A DNA stretch of 64,000 nucleotides, from assembly GCA_008933805.1 (NCBI GenBank), contig WBUH01000001.1, forward strand, positions 1-64,000. The letters are read 5' to 3'. The notes under the pieces are model-generated. The model had not been told where the DNA came from, searched no databases, and saw only the letters and a program-made list of their open reading frames with translations. Of the stretch, positions 35,326-44,436 are shown piece by piece. Position numbers and translations under genes: made by a program. Numbering within the stretch: the stretch's first letter is position 1; the number at the start of each line of letters is the position of its first letter. Source of the stretch: Bacteroidota bacterium (GTDB lineage: Bacteria > Bacteroidota > Bacteroidia > UBA8524).

Positions 35326-35353
35326 TTGCATTTAAGGGTTAAAGTTACTTTTG
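35326..35353 (+). promoter_or_regulatory. Promoter of the YbjN-domain gene
   Basis: TTG at 35326-35328, a 17-bp spacer, and TACTTTTG (35346-35353), a perfect TAnnTTTG element, 28 bp before the ATG. Confidence 0.5.
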
Positions 35354-35381
35354 TTGTTTAATTTAATACAGAACAATAGTA

Positions 35382-35831
35382 ATGGAACGTTATTATAAGA
35401 TAATAGAAGAGGCTTTACAAGTGATAGGAGTAGACCCACAACATGCACGCAATGCCGAAGAAGGACAATGGTCGATTTTTAGAGATGAGATTGAAGTGTT
35501 TGTGGATTTATGGAGCAGTGGAAAAGAGTCTCAATGGAACTATTACTTTAAAGAAGAGGATGTGCCCGTTTTGCAGGTAATAGCTCCTATTACCACATTG
35601 CCGGTTTTTGATTTGGACGAGTTTTATGAAGAATTGCTTGAAATAAACCGCCACCTGTTTTATGCCACTTTTGTAGTGAATAAAGAACAAAATATGCTTG
35701 CTGTTAAATACCGTTCGGTAGGCCTTGAGTTGGATGTTGATGAAGCCACTCAAGCCATCGAGAGTGTAAGCTACTACGCTGAGTATTTTCAGCCGCGTTT
35801 GATACAAAAATTCAGGGTGCAACCTGTTTAA
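35382..35831 (+). CDS. YbjN-domain protein (type III chaperone-like fold)
   Basis: A 149-aa cytoplasmic protein with the YbjN/T3SS-chaperone-like layout. A helical start (MERYYKIIEEALQVIGV) leads to a beta sheet with FVDLWSSGKESQWNYYF and VLQVIAPITTLP, followed by a helix ending in the C-terminal IESVSYYAEYF. YbjN proteins act as general chaperones or stress modulators in proteobacteria; the role in Bacteroidota is not defined. It sits alone between two promoters, just ahead of the ECF sigma gene. Confidence 0.75.
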   Translation: MERYYKIIEEALQVIGVDPQHARNAEEGQWSIFRDEIEVFVDLWSSGKESQWNYYFKEEDVPVLQVIAPITTLPVFDLDEFYEELLEINRHLFYATFVVNKEQNMLAVKYRSVGLELDVDEATQAIESVSYYAEYFQPRLIQKFRVQPV

Positions 35832-35853
35832 TTTAAAAATCACCCAACCTTTT

Positions 35854-35880
35854 GCAACCTTTTTTCGTCGCCCTTCATCT
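35854..35880 (+). promoter_or_regulatory. Possible ECF-type promoter of the sigma/PKD operon
   Basis: GCAACC (35854-35859) and CATCT (35876-35880) are separated by 16 bp, reminiscent of the AAC / CGTCT-like halves of ECF-sigma promoters, and lie 30 bp before the sigma gene. This would mean self-activation; tentative. Confidence 0.3.
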
Positions 35881-35910
35881 TTCCAATCAAACGCCTTTTA
35901 AACACATCGA

Positions 35911-36456
35911 ATGACAGTTAGAGAAGAGGAAATAGTAGCCGGTTGTTTGAAAGGAGACCCAAAGTACCAAAAAGCTCTTTATAGTCAGTATTCAAAAAAG
36001 ATGTACGGTGTTTGTTTACGCTATGCATCAGACCCAGAAGCCGCCCGCGACTTGTTGCAAGACGGTTTTATTAAGGTGTTTCAGAACCTAGCCGGATTTA
36101 AAGGTCAAGGTTCGTTTGAAGGATGGATAAGGAGAATTATGGTGAACAATGCACTTGAAATGTTGAGAAAGCTGAGCAGCAAGGCCCAGCATGTTGATGT
36201 GGAAGATGTGCAGGAAGAACTGTATGAGAGCACCAACTTTAGCAGGTATGATATGAATTATCTGCTTAGTAAAATCCAGCAGTTAGCACCGGGATACAGG
36301 GCAGTTTTTAACCTGTATGTGATTGAGGGTTTCCAGCACAACGAAATAGCCGAAATGCTGGGGATAAGCGAGAATACTTCAAAATCTCAATTATCCAGAG
36401 CCCGTAAATTGTTACAGGAATCATTAGAAGACGTGAAAAAAGCATACAATGTCTAA
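35911..36456 (+). CDS. ECF-family RNA polymerase sigma-70 factor
   Basis: A 181-aa sigma factor with region 2 (about 25-95, including YASDPEAARDLLQDGFIKVF) and region 4 helix-turn-helix (about 125-175, GFQHNEIAEMLGISENTSKS). It directs RNA polymerase to a private promoter set. Its end overlaps the start of the next gene by 8 bp. That gene encodes a membrane protein with an N-terminal segment that looks like a regulator, so the two probably form a sigma/anti-sigma pair. Cytoplasmic. Confidence 0.93.
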   Translation: MTVREEEIVAGCLKGDPKYQKALYSQYSKKMYGVCLRYASDPEAARDLLQDGFIKVFQNLAGFKGQGSFEGWIRRIMVNNALEMLRKLSSKAQHVDVEDVQEELYESTNFSRYDMNYLLSKIQQLAPGYRAVFNLYVIEGFQHNEIAEMLGISENTSKSQLSRARKLLQESLEDVKKAYNV

Positions 36457-37768
36457 CGAGAATAACATACAAGACTTCGACAACTTCTTTAAGGAGTCGT
36501 TCGGCAACTTTCAGCCCGAACCTCCTGCCGGAGTTTTTGAAGCTATCCAAAGCCAGCTGGGCACTGCAACTGCGGGAGGCAGTGCAGGTACCGCAATAGC
36601 AGGTAAGGCAGCACAGTGGGGTATTGCAAAAATTATAGTAGGTTCAGTATCAGCATTAGCTGTTGCTACTACTATATATATAGCATCAACAAACTCAACA
36701 AACGAGTCTGCTGTTCCAACTAATAATACTGCCACAGAAAATACTGCTTCAACAGGGTCAACTACCGAAGGAACAAACCCAACTGATATCGAGACTCCAT
36801 CGGATGTTGCCTCATCAAACACCGGTACCGGTGCTAATTTACCAGATAATAATGCTTCAAGTGGAACTAATGGTAGTACTGTTAACGGAACAGCACAAGC
36901 CAATGGCGGAAATTCTCAGCCTCCGTTGTCAGTTACACCCCCGGCTTCTAGCGAGGACAACAACAAAGGAGTTGTAACAACAGTTACAACCGGTACAGAA
37001 AAAATAGTGGTACCAATGTATGTGTCTTCAGCCAAAGCTTGCCCCAATGAGCAAGTTACCTTAACCATTGCCGACGATTTATCAAAAAATACCTACAAGG
37101 TTAATTTTGGAGATGGAGCCACTGCTACAACTGTTTTGGGCAAGTCAATCACCCACAAGTATGCCGCCGCAGGAACGTATAAAATTACTGCTGTTGATAT
37201 TAAAGGGTTAAAAATGGCTGAACAAACATTGGTAATACATGGTGTAAAAGCTCGTTTTACTATTGAAAATACCGATAAAGCAACCTTTAAGTTTATAAAT
37301 ACTACTGAAGGTGCATATACCTACAATTGGTTTTTTGGTGATAACGAACAAAGTACTCAGCAATCTCCTTCGCATACCTACAAAAGCTTTGAGCCTAAAG
37401 AATACAGAGTGAAGCTTGTGGCAATGGATCATATTGGTTGTGTAGATTCGTTTATTACAACCGTAAAACAAACCTATACCTACGAAGATTTGAAACCGAT
37501 AATACCCAACGTGTTCTCTCCAAACGGAGATGGTATCAACGACAGGTATGATATAGGTATAAGGAACGAAGAGTTGTATCATTTAGTAATTACCGACCGT
37601 AACGGAAGTATTGTATTTGAGAGCTTAGATAAAGAAAATACCTGGGACGGACGTAACCAGCTTACAGGGACTGAATGCCCCGCTACAGCATATAGAATGG
37701 TGTTTGTATATAAGATAAGAGGTTTTGGGGAGCAAAAAGTAAACGGCACATTAACTATTAAACGTTAA
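36449..37768 (+). CDS. Membrane-anchored PKD protein with T9SS type B (CHU_C) domain, putative anti-sigma
   Basis: A 439-aa protein. Residues 1-57 are cytoplasmic-looking, with FDNFFKESFGNFQPEPPAGV, a segment that in Bacteroidota often sits on proteins encoded beside ECF sigma genes. One membrane helix follows (about 59-79). Then comes a Thr/Ser/Asn/Gly-rich linker (80-180), two PKD-like domains (about 185-345, with NFGDGATATT and NWFFGDNEQS), and a C-terminal gliding-motility-associated domain (FSPNGDGINDRYDI ... GTLTIKR). The order suggests an envelope sensor that holds the sigma factor. No cleavable signal is seen, although CHU_C normally marks T9SS cargo. Overlaps the sigma gene by 8 bp. 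Confidence 0.85.
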   Translation: MSNENNIQDFDNFFKESFGNFQPEPPAGVFEAIQSQLGTATAGGSAGTAIAGKAAQWGIAKIIVGSVSALAVATTIYIASTNSTNESAVPTNNTATENTASTGSTTEGTNPTDIETPSDVASSNTGTGANLPDNNASSGTNGSTVNGTAQANGGNSQPPLSVTPPASSEDNNKGVVTTVTTGTEKIVVPMYVSSAKACPNEQVTLTIADDLSKNTYKVNFGDGATATTVLGKSITHKYAAAGTYKITAVDIKGLKMAEQTLVIHGVKARFTIENTDKATFKFINTTEGAYTYNWFFGDNEQSTQQSPSHTYKSFEPKEYRVKLVAMDHIGCVDSFITTVKQTYTYEDLKPIIPNVFSPNGDGINDRYDIGIRNEELYHLVITDRNGSIVFESLDKENTWDGRNQLTGTECPATAYRMVFVYKIRGFGEQKVNGTLTIKR

Positions 37769-37833
37769 TAGCTGATGCAACCCCTAAGCATAGATAAACA
37801 TCTATTATATATAGTATAAATGATAAAATTATA

Positions 37834-37841
37834 TAGTTTTG
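37834..37841 (+). promoter_or_regulatory. Possible -7 element of the large PKD gene
   Basis: TAGTTTTG fits TAnnTTTG, 40 bp before the ATG. A near copy, CAGTTTTG, lies at 37851-37858. No clear -33 element, so this is weak. Confidence 0.3.
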
Positions 37842-37881
37842 TAAATACCACAGTTTTGTAATAAAGAAAACGGCCTATAAT

Positions 37882-40800
37882 ATGAATAAAATTAAATTTC
37901 TGTTACGGTGTACACTCGCACTGCTGTTCTTTGGAGCAGTCTTTGCCAACAGGGTCAATGCCCAGTGTACCATTACTGCCAAAGCCGACGGGTGCGTTGG
38001 TGTTGGCGTTCAGTTTTCGGTTTCCGGAGCTGCAACAGTCGGTGCAATAGACTCAATCGTGTGGACGTTTAGCAACGGTTCTACACGTACCTCTGTTCCC
38101 ACAGGTGTTACTAACGTTTGGAGTTCCCCCACAGGCGGACCATCTGTTGTAACAGTTACCATCTATAAAGGAGGTAGCACCACACCGGCTTGCGTTTCAA
38201 CACACAATGTTACTATCCATGCAAATCCTGTGGCTGATTTTAATAATCTATCGCCATCACCACAGTGTTTTAATGGTAACTGTTTCAATTTTCAGGATGT
38301 GAGCCAAACGCCAAGCGGAAACCCCATTGTTTGGCGCGAATTTGTGTTTGGTGATGGAGGTAAGCAAATTGACAGTATCTCTATTCCGAGTATAATAGGC
38401 TGCTACAGATATGTTCCCCCAACTCCTGCGGGTGGTAAATTTACCCCTCAAATGACCATTAGGGACAGCAAAGGTTGTATCTCGTTTGTTGAGAAGCAAG
38501 CTTTAATAGAGATTAAGCCTGATATTGGAGCTAACTTCACTACTCCAAATCCGAAGCAATGTTTATTTACACCTACTAATTTTACTAACACTTCATTGGT
38601 AAATCAAGCCAATACCAAAAAATTCATTTGGGATTTTGGTGATGGTACGATTGACAGCAGCCAAACCCAATGGAGCGGATTCGTTCATACTTATACCAAA
38701 AATGGTTGTTTCAATGCTCAATTAATTATTGAAGCACTGGACGGTTGTAAGGATACCGTTAAAAAAGCTGCCGCTTGTAACGTTGCTCCTATTTTGGATG
38801 TTAGCGTAGCTAATGGTGATATTCAATGTGCAACAGGACAGCAGTTTGTATTTAGTCACCCTGCTATTCAAGGTGCCGCTTTCTTATGGAACTTTGATGA
38901 TCCCCCAACTGGTCCCTTGAACTTTGATAACAAAAACTGGACAACAACTCACAACTTCTCAAGCACTGGCCCTTTCGATGTTAGGTTTACCTTATTTACA
39001 CAAGGCCCTGCTTGTCAGTTTGATACTGTTTATCGTGTTCACGTTAAAGGTCCTTTGGCTGGTATCGAAACCAAACCAGCTCCGGTTATTCCTCCTTCAC
39101 AACGCTACCAATGTAAAATTACTGATACTGTATATTTCCCTAACATTTCATCATACTACTTAAATGATGATTCAGCATTCAATGATTTTTACTACACTGT
39201 AGGCGGAGGTATATTCCAGTTTATTACTCTAACAACAGCTCATGTTGATTTTGATACACTTGTTTTAGGTACTCCTCGTAACTTCACTACTCGTACAGGC
39301 CGCAAGGTATATGTGAATGGCGATACTGTTGCCGTAAACGGTGATACTTTGATTTTACAAGGTACCTACTTGGTAAAAGGTACAGATATGAGCGACAGGG
39401 ATGCATTCTTCTCTAAGAATAGTCATACCACACGTATTTGGGATTTTGCCGATGCAGTAGCTCCACAATGTACAACAGACTCAAGGCCTATTTATCCTAA
39501 GAGTGCCGCAAACGGTAACTTACACTGGCCTACTTCACCTGCTCCGGCATGGACGTATGATGCCAACGGAAAATGGTACAACTGTAATTTTAACCGTGAT
39601 TCATTGCCTAAGCACTGGTACACTCCCGGACAAGAGCGTTGTTACCAAGTACGTTTGATATTGGAAGATACAAGTAAACCCGATCCAAATATTCAAACAC
39701 TTACTTCTACTCATAACGACCCAAGCTGTCAATCAGAAGCTACTGTGAACCTTGCATTGCAAGGACCTGATGCCAGCGGTTTGCGTATGAAAAAAGACCC
39801 TTGCTACGGTAGCCCTAACGTATATGGCATAGAATTCTTCTTTGACAGGACAGGCCCTGCTTGTGACCGTCAAATGTTCTGGATTCACCTTGACTCTACT
39901 GCTGATAGGGTGGATAATACTCCTAATGTGTTCGACAAATGGATTCCTCAAACCGGTACTGTTGTTGACCGTATGTTTACTCCTTGGCCGATGGCTACCA
40001 TGGGACTACCTCCTAACGTAGGTAGCATCTACTGGCAATATTCTGCTCAAGGTGGTTACCCTTCAAAAATTGCTGATAAATCAGGTTGGGTAACTGTTGG
40101 TTTGCGTATTCAAAACGGTATCGACCCAACAACCGGTCAACCATGTATTGATGAAAAATGGTATAACAAAGCTTACCGTTATATTCAAGCTGAACCTGAT
40201 TATAAGTTCTATAACTTGAATAGGCCTGATAGCTTGTACACTTTTGAAAGGTTGTGTTCACCTAACGATATATATGTTAAACGTAACAAACTTGCTATAT
40301 CGTTACAAGGTGGTTTGACTGACTCTACTTATGCTAGTGATAGTGTGGGTGTAGATTCATGGTCATGGACTAACACAGCTGCACCTATTACAGGCGGTTA
40401 TTTAGAAACCGGTGCGTTAGTTGATAGCTTCCATAGGTATATGTGTGACTCATTGTCTAACTATTGCTACTCTTATGTTATGCGTTATGAATTTAAAGCT
40501 GACGGTAGTGTAGTATTATTAGACTCTGTTGTTACCCGTGTTTGGGATAGAACTACAAAACAAACTATATCGGTTACACCAATGGACTCTATTCCGGATG
40601 TAATCAAGAAAATCCGTATCAATTCACCCGGTCGTTATGATGTAAGGCACGCATTGATTACTTGTCAATCGGAAGAACGATTAGTAGATGGTGCTATGAA
40701 ACGTGTTAAAACCTGTTGCGATAATCCATACTTTGAGGCAAGTCACATTGCAGTATTAGGTTTCTTTAGCAACTTGAACCTTGACGATTCAATAGTATGC

Positions 40801-42546
40801 CGCAATAAAGAGATTCAATTCTTCGATTCGGCCAGGTACTATTTAGAAGATGATATACCTGTTTATCCATACATTTTGGATGAATATGATTTCTGGGATA
40901 ACCCGTTAGTGTACAAAGATGGTTCTAACCGTCCACGCCCACGTCCGTTCCCTGCTGATTATGAAAAATTGCGTTGGGATTTTGGTGACGGTACAGGCTG
41001 GAACTCTTCAGTACCTGATAACCCACTACGTGCTTTCCCAGAACCAGGTATCTATACTGTTAAACTTGAAATGAGCGATAGTATCGGTTGTAAACAAGTT
41101 GAAACTAGGAATGTAACCATTACAGGTATCTCATCTAACTTTACTTACAATAGGAAACTTACAAACTGTCGTCCTACCGTTGACTTCCTTGATACATCAT
41201 TGATACTTGATCCTTGCCGTTTGGTGAAAAACACAAACTGTGATCAAATAGTGAGCTGGGAATGGAACTTTGGCGATAACAAACCAAACAACCAAAGTAT
41301 ATCTATCTTACAGAATCCTTCAAAAATCTATACCTCATTCGGTGATTTTGATGTGACACTAGTAGTTACTACTAAATTGGGATGTAAAGACTCTATCAAA
41401 CGTACAATTTCGTTGGAAGGTCCTCGTCCAAGATTTGAGTTTGCTGCTGACTCAGTAGGTTGCCGTCCTTTCACTGTAGAATTGCGTAACACTAGTATCA
41501 ACCCAAGCCCTAATGCAAACTGGATTTGGTACTTTGGTGATGGTAAATTCTTGAATGACAATACTGGTAAAGATGTTACCCATACATATGATACTGCCGG
41601 TACTTTCGAAATTATACTATATCAAGAAGACCAAACTCCTCTAGGCTCAAATAAGTGTAATGCTATATTCCCTGATACTAACCAAACTAACGGTAACTAT
41701 CGTAAGTTCTTAGTAAGGGTATTGCCATCACGTAAAACTGCCTTTACTGTGTCTGATAGTATTGTGTGTGTTAACGATTCAGTTACCTTTACAAGCAGCT
41801 CAGATACTATTTACTCCGACTACGTTTGGGTAACCGGTGTTGTTGGTGATACAATTAAGAAAACCAAAGCAAACGGTGGTGATGTTGTTGGTAAGCGTTA
41901 TACCTTCCCCGGTACTTTCTACGTGCAGTTGAGGCCACAATACACTCCCCCAGCAGGTGAGCCAGCTTGTCCTACATCATCTGTTCGCAGGGTTGTTGTA
42001 CGTGACGTTGAAGCTAAATTTGCTTGTGATACTGCTAACATACCTGTAATGAAGTTTATCAACCAGTCTCGTAATGCGGCTAAAATTTGGTGGGATTTCG
42101 GAACCGGTGATGGATTTGAAGATGGTAATGCAAGACCTGATTATCCAGATGCTAACTACAACTATGGTGAGAACAAAGGTTTCTACACTGTTCTACTTGC
42201 TGTAGAAAGCCCTGAAGGTTGTTTAGATACTGCTTTTTGCCAGTTTGTTTATGACTACAAAGTAGGTATTAACCCTCCAAACATCTTTACTCCTGGAGAC
42301 GGTAACAACCTAAACGATTTGTTCGATGTGAGAATAGAGAACGAAGAAGCTTATGCGTTGGGTATATACAACCGTTGGGGTGAGAAAGTGTTTGAAGCTG
42401 AGAAGAAAGATGCAATGTGGGACGGTAAACACATGGCTACCGGCTCAGATTGTCCTCCAGGTGTGTACTTTGTAGTAATTAACTACAGGTTGCGTGGTCA
42501 AAGTGATAAAACGTACCGCGGTACACTAACCTTGAAACGTCAATAA
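37882..42546 (+). CDS. Large PKD-repeat surface protein with T9SS type B sorting domain
   Basis: A 1554-aa secreted protein. Signal peptide ends near NRVNAQ (residue 27). It carries many PKD/immunoglobulin-like units, recognisable by WDFGDG-type cores (for example IWDFGDGTID, RWDFGDGTGWN, WEWNFGDNKPN, WIWYFGDGKF, WWDFGTGDGF), and numerous cysteines that may form disulfides. The C-terminus (about 1465-1554) is the CHU_C domain, with PNIFTPGDGNNLNDLFDV and GTLTLKRQ, which directs export by the type 9 system and cell-surface attachment. Likely an adhesin or matrix protein. It follows the sigma/PKD pair by 113 bp and could be a target of that sigma factor, which is inference. Confidence 0.93.
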   Translation: MNKIKFLLRCTLALLFFGAVFANRVNAQCTITAKADGCVGVGVQFSVSGAATVGAIDSIVWTFSNGSTRTSVPTGVTNVWSSPTGGPSVVTVTIYKGGSTTPACVSTHNVTIHANPVADFNNLSPSPQCFNGNCFNFQDVSQTPSGNPIVWREFVFGDGGKQIDSISIPSIIGCYRYVPPTPAGGKFTPQMTIRDSKGCISFVEKQALIEIKPDIGANFTTPNPKQCLFTPTNFTNTSLVNQANTKKFIWDFGDGTIDSSQTQWSGFVHTYTKNGCFNAQLIIEALDGCKDTVKKAAACNVAPILDVSVANGDIQCATGQQFVFSHPAIQGAAFLWNFDDPPTGPLNFDNKNWTTTHNFSSTGPFDVRFTLFTQGPACQFDTVYRVHVKGPLAGIETKPAPVIPPSQRYQCKITDTVYFPNISSYYLNDDSAFNDFYYTVGGGIFQFITLTTAHVDFDTLVLGTPRNFTTRTGRKVYVNGDTVAVNGDTLILQGTYLVKGTDMSDRDAFFSKNSHTTRIWDFADAVAPQCTTDSRPIYPKSAANGNLHWPTSPAPAWTYDANGKWYNCNFNRDSLPKHWYTPGQERCYQVRLILEDTSKPDPNIQTLTSTHNDPSCQSEATVNLALQGPDASGLRMKKDPCYGSPNVYGIEFFFDRTGPACDRQMFWIHLDSTADRVDNTPNVFDKWIPQTGTVVDRMFTPWPMATMGLPPNVGSIYWQYSAQGGYPSKIADKSGWVTVGLRIQNGIDPTTGQPCIDEKWYNKAYRYIQAEPDYKFYNLNRPDSLYTFERLCSPNDIYVKRNKLAISLQGGLTDSTYASDSVGVDSWSWTNTAAPITGGYLETGALVDSFHRYMCDSLSNYCYSYVMRYEFKADGSVVLLDSVVTRVWDRTTKQTISVTPMDSIPDVIKKIRINSPGRYDVRHALITCQSEERLVDGAMKRVKTCCDNPYFEASHIAVLGFFSNLNLDDSIVCRNKEIQFFDSARYYLEDDIPVYPYILDEYDFWDNPLVYKDGSNRPRPRPFPADYEKLRWDFGDGTGWNSSVPDNPLRAFPEPGIYTVKLEMSDSIGCKQVETRNVTITGISSNFTYNRKLTNCRPTVDFLDTSLILDPCRLVKNTNCDQIVSWEWNFGDNKPNNQSISILQNPSKIYTSFGDFDVTLVVTTKLGCKDSIKRTISLEGPRPRFEFAADSVGCRPFTVELRNTSINPSPNANWIWYFGDGKFLNDNTGKDVTHTYDTAGTFEIILYQEDQTPLGSNKCNAIFPDTNQTNGNYRKFLVRVLPSRKTAFTVSDSIVCVNDSVTFTSSSDTIYSDYVWVTGVVGDTIKKTKANGGDVVGKRYTFPGTFYVQLRPQYTPPAGEPACPTSSVRRVVVRDVEAKFACDTANIPVMKFINQSRNAAKIWWDFGTGDGFEDGNARPDYPDANYNYGENKGFYTVLLAVESPEGCLDTAFCQFVYDYKVGINPPNIFTPGDGNNLNDLFDVRIENEEAYALGIYNRWGEKVFEAEKKDAMWDGKHMATGSDCPPGVYFVVINYRLRGQSDKTYRGTLTLKRQ

Positions 42547-42566
42547 ACCGCTCAAGGCTATAATAT

Positions 42567-42601
42567 AAAAGCCCCGTCGATTAAAATCGACGGGGCTTTT
42601 T
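42567..42601. terminator. Bidirectional terminator between convergent genes
   Basis: A perfect 16-bp stem AAAAGCCCCGTCGATT/AATCGACGGGGCTTTT with a short loop and T-runs on both strands. It closes the PKD gene and the hydroxylase operon. Confidence 0.92.
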
Positions 42602-42628
42602 GTTTAAAAAGACTGTTAATTGTTAATA

Positions 42629-43192
42629 CTAATTAGATGCTTGGGTAAAAAAGCTCCGTAGCCAATCATTTACTGAGCAGTCTATAACTAAGTGAACACG
42701 GTCTGTTTGTCCGCCATTTTTTAGACTGTGCAATAGATTAAAGTTCAAATACCAGCATTCCCCCTCGTTTAAGAATACGCGTTGTTTATCAAGGTAAAAC
42801 TCCATCTGTGGATTAGTAGTAATTGGGATGTGTAAGCGAAGTTCTACGTCATCAAGTGATAAGTTATAGTCTGTATGTTCTTTAATAACAGCTCTGGGTC
42901 TCAATCGCATCAATCGTACAGTGTTCTTTTGACATTTAAGACTGTCTAAAACTTCTCTGAAATACGGGCACTTTGCCATGTATTCAGTATCAGCCATCTT
43001 GTCCGTAACCTCGTAAGGAGAGAATATCTTGTACTTATTGCCATCCTCGGCTCTTAAAGCAATTATACCCCAATCACCCTCGTAATGACTTTTGTTATAG
43101 TGTGATATCCAATCGTCTTCCCTAAATTTTTTTAAATCAGCTTGAAGTTTCTCTACATCAAACTGAAACGGTAGTTTTAGCTTAGCAATCAT
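42629..43192 (-). CDS. Aspartyl/asparaginyl beta-hydroxylase family protein
   Basis: A 187-aa Fe(II)/2-oxoglutarate-type oxygenase. The metal site is H106 and D108 in KEHTDYNL, with the distal histidine H155 in NLLHSLKN and a likely 2-oxoglutarate-binding arginine at R165 in TDRVHLVID. The family hydroxylates aspartate or asparagine side chains, or small molecules in biosynthetic clusters. No signal peptide, so it acts in the cytoplasm. It is the last gene of the leftward arm of the collar cluster, 12 bp after the PKHD dioxygenase. Substrate unknown. Confidence 0.88.
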   Translation of the reverse strand: MIAKLKLPFQFDVEKLQADLKKFREDDWISHYNKSHYEGDWGIIALRAEDGNKYKIFSPYEVTDKMADTEYMAKCPYFREVLDSLKCQKNTVRLMRLRPRAVIKEHTDYNLSLDDVELRLHIPITTNPQMEFYLDKQRVFLNEGECWYLNFNLLHSLKNGGQTDRVHLVIDCSVNDWLRSFFTQASN

Positions 43193-43204
43193 AAATTTTA
43201 ATGG

Positions 43205-43906
43205 TTAGGCTTCAGCCCACATACGTATTAAATTACTATGGGTTTGTAGCAATTGGTTGGCCTCAGGTGAATTGGGATTGTCTTTACTAATAGACTTGTG
43301 AACATTGTATAGTTCAAATAGCGTTTGCCGCTGGCCTGCATCTCTAATGTAGCTTTGTATCCAGGTCACTGCAACTTGGCGCATACCCTTAGTTACTTCC
43401 TTTACGCAATGCACTTGTGTGCATGGGTATACAATAGCATCTCCTTTAGCAAGTTTATAGCTGAATTCACCTGTAGGTGATAAGACGACTAACTCCCCGC
43501 CTTCATAAGTATCGGGTTCGCTCAAGAAGATAGTCATTGCAATATCACCCCTCATGCCGGGATAGGCACCCATAAGCGGGCTATCAACGTGCCAGCCGTA
43601 ACTCATTCCTGCCCTGTAACGACTTACTAATGGCGGGAAGATGTGGCGCGGGAATATTGCCGCTTGAAATATAGGGCTACGGTTCATTGCATCAACAATA
43701 TGCTGTTGTATCAGCGGTAATGTTTGCTGATTTCTAATGTCAATCTGCGTATTGTTTTTAACCTCCTTTGCTGCAGCGGTAGCTGTTAGTTTTCCGTCAA
43801 CAAAATCAGAGCGTGATATTAACTCATCAATTGCCGGTAATTTATCCGCAGAGATTAGTTGTGGGATATGGAGATATAAAGCAGGGAAACTTGTTTGTTC
43901 TTGCAT
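43205..43906 (-). CDS. PKHD-type Fe(II)/2-oxoglutarate dioxygenase
   Basis: A 233-aa oxygenase of the YbiX/PiuC type. The iron ligands are H106 and D108 in YGWHVDSPLMG and H166 in TQVHCVKEV, with the 2-oxoglutarate arginine R176 in GMRQVAVTW. All are intact. In proteobacteria this family is tied to iron-regulated loci, but no siderophore gene is seen here. It starts 8 bp after the HEAGH-protein stop, within the four-gene leftward operon. The substrate could be a peptide, possibly encoded in the same cluster; that is inference. Confidence 0.9.
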   Translation of the reverse strand: MQEQTSFPALYLHIPQLISADKLPAIDELISRSDFVDGKLTATAAAKEVKNNTQIDIRNQQTLPLIQQHIVDAMNRSPIFQAAIFPRHIFPPLVSRYRAGMSYGWHVDSPLMGAYPGMRGDIAMTIFLSEPDTYEGGELVVLSPTGEFSYKLAKGDAIVYPCTQVHCVKEVTKGMRQVAVTWIQSYIRDAGQRQTLFELYNVHKSISKDNPNSPEANQLLQTHSNLIRMWAEA

Positions 43907-43914
43907 ATACAGTA

Positions 43915-44436
43915 TTATTTAACAGTCCATTTTACCATTGCAGGGAAAGCAGGCGCATTGTTTTCTTTTGCCATTTTAGGTTCAAACGCAAGTCCCTTCC
44001 ATTGTAATATAGGGACTCCAAGATAACGACCTTCAGAGAAGTTTTCAATCAAAGAATCGGATGAGCCTTTGTACCCCTCGGGGTGAAACAAAATCTCAGG
44101 TTCAAGGTCTAAATATTTCAAAGCAGCCCAACTCCATGCAATGGCTCCCATTTCCTCACCGCCTTGCATTTTGGTGTCGTACACAACTGTATCTGTTAGG
44201 TTTTTTCTAATTCCGGGTGCAATAATTGCCAAGTGGCCGGCTTCGTGCAGAATGTCTCCCGGTGCGAGCATCTTATCCTCGTCAACAAGAATACTTCCAT
44301 TAACTATCCTTATGCCGGGTAAGAAAGTCTTTTCATCAATTTGAGCAGCATGTACTTCAATCCCTATGCTCCACAAAAAATCACTGATTTTAGTGGTGAT
44401 AGGGTTTTTAAACTGGGGGTTGGTTATTGTATTCAT
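43915..44436 (-). CDS. HEAGH-motif protein, possible zinc hydrolase
   Basis: A 173-aa cytoplasmic-looking protein with the HExxH-type motif HEAGH (H64, E65, H68) in GDILHEAGHLAII, preceded by an acidic VDEDKML segment. This is the zinc-binding signature of gluzincin and related metallopeptidases, but I do not recognise the family and a third ligand is not certain. Its ATG overlaps the carbamoyltransferase stop by 4 bp and the dioxygenase starts 8 bp after it, so it is tightly built into the leftward operon. It may mature or trim a cluster product. Confidence 0.75.
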   Translation of the reverse strand: MNTITNPQFKNPITTKISDFLWSIGIEVHAAQIDEKTFLPGIRIVNGSILVDEDKMLAPGDILHEAGHLAIIAPGIRKNLTDTVVYDTKMQGGEEMGAIAWSWAALKYLDLEPEILFHPEGYKGSSDSLIENFSEGRYLGVPILQWKGLAFEPKMAKENNAPAFPAMVKWTVK

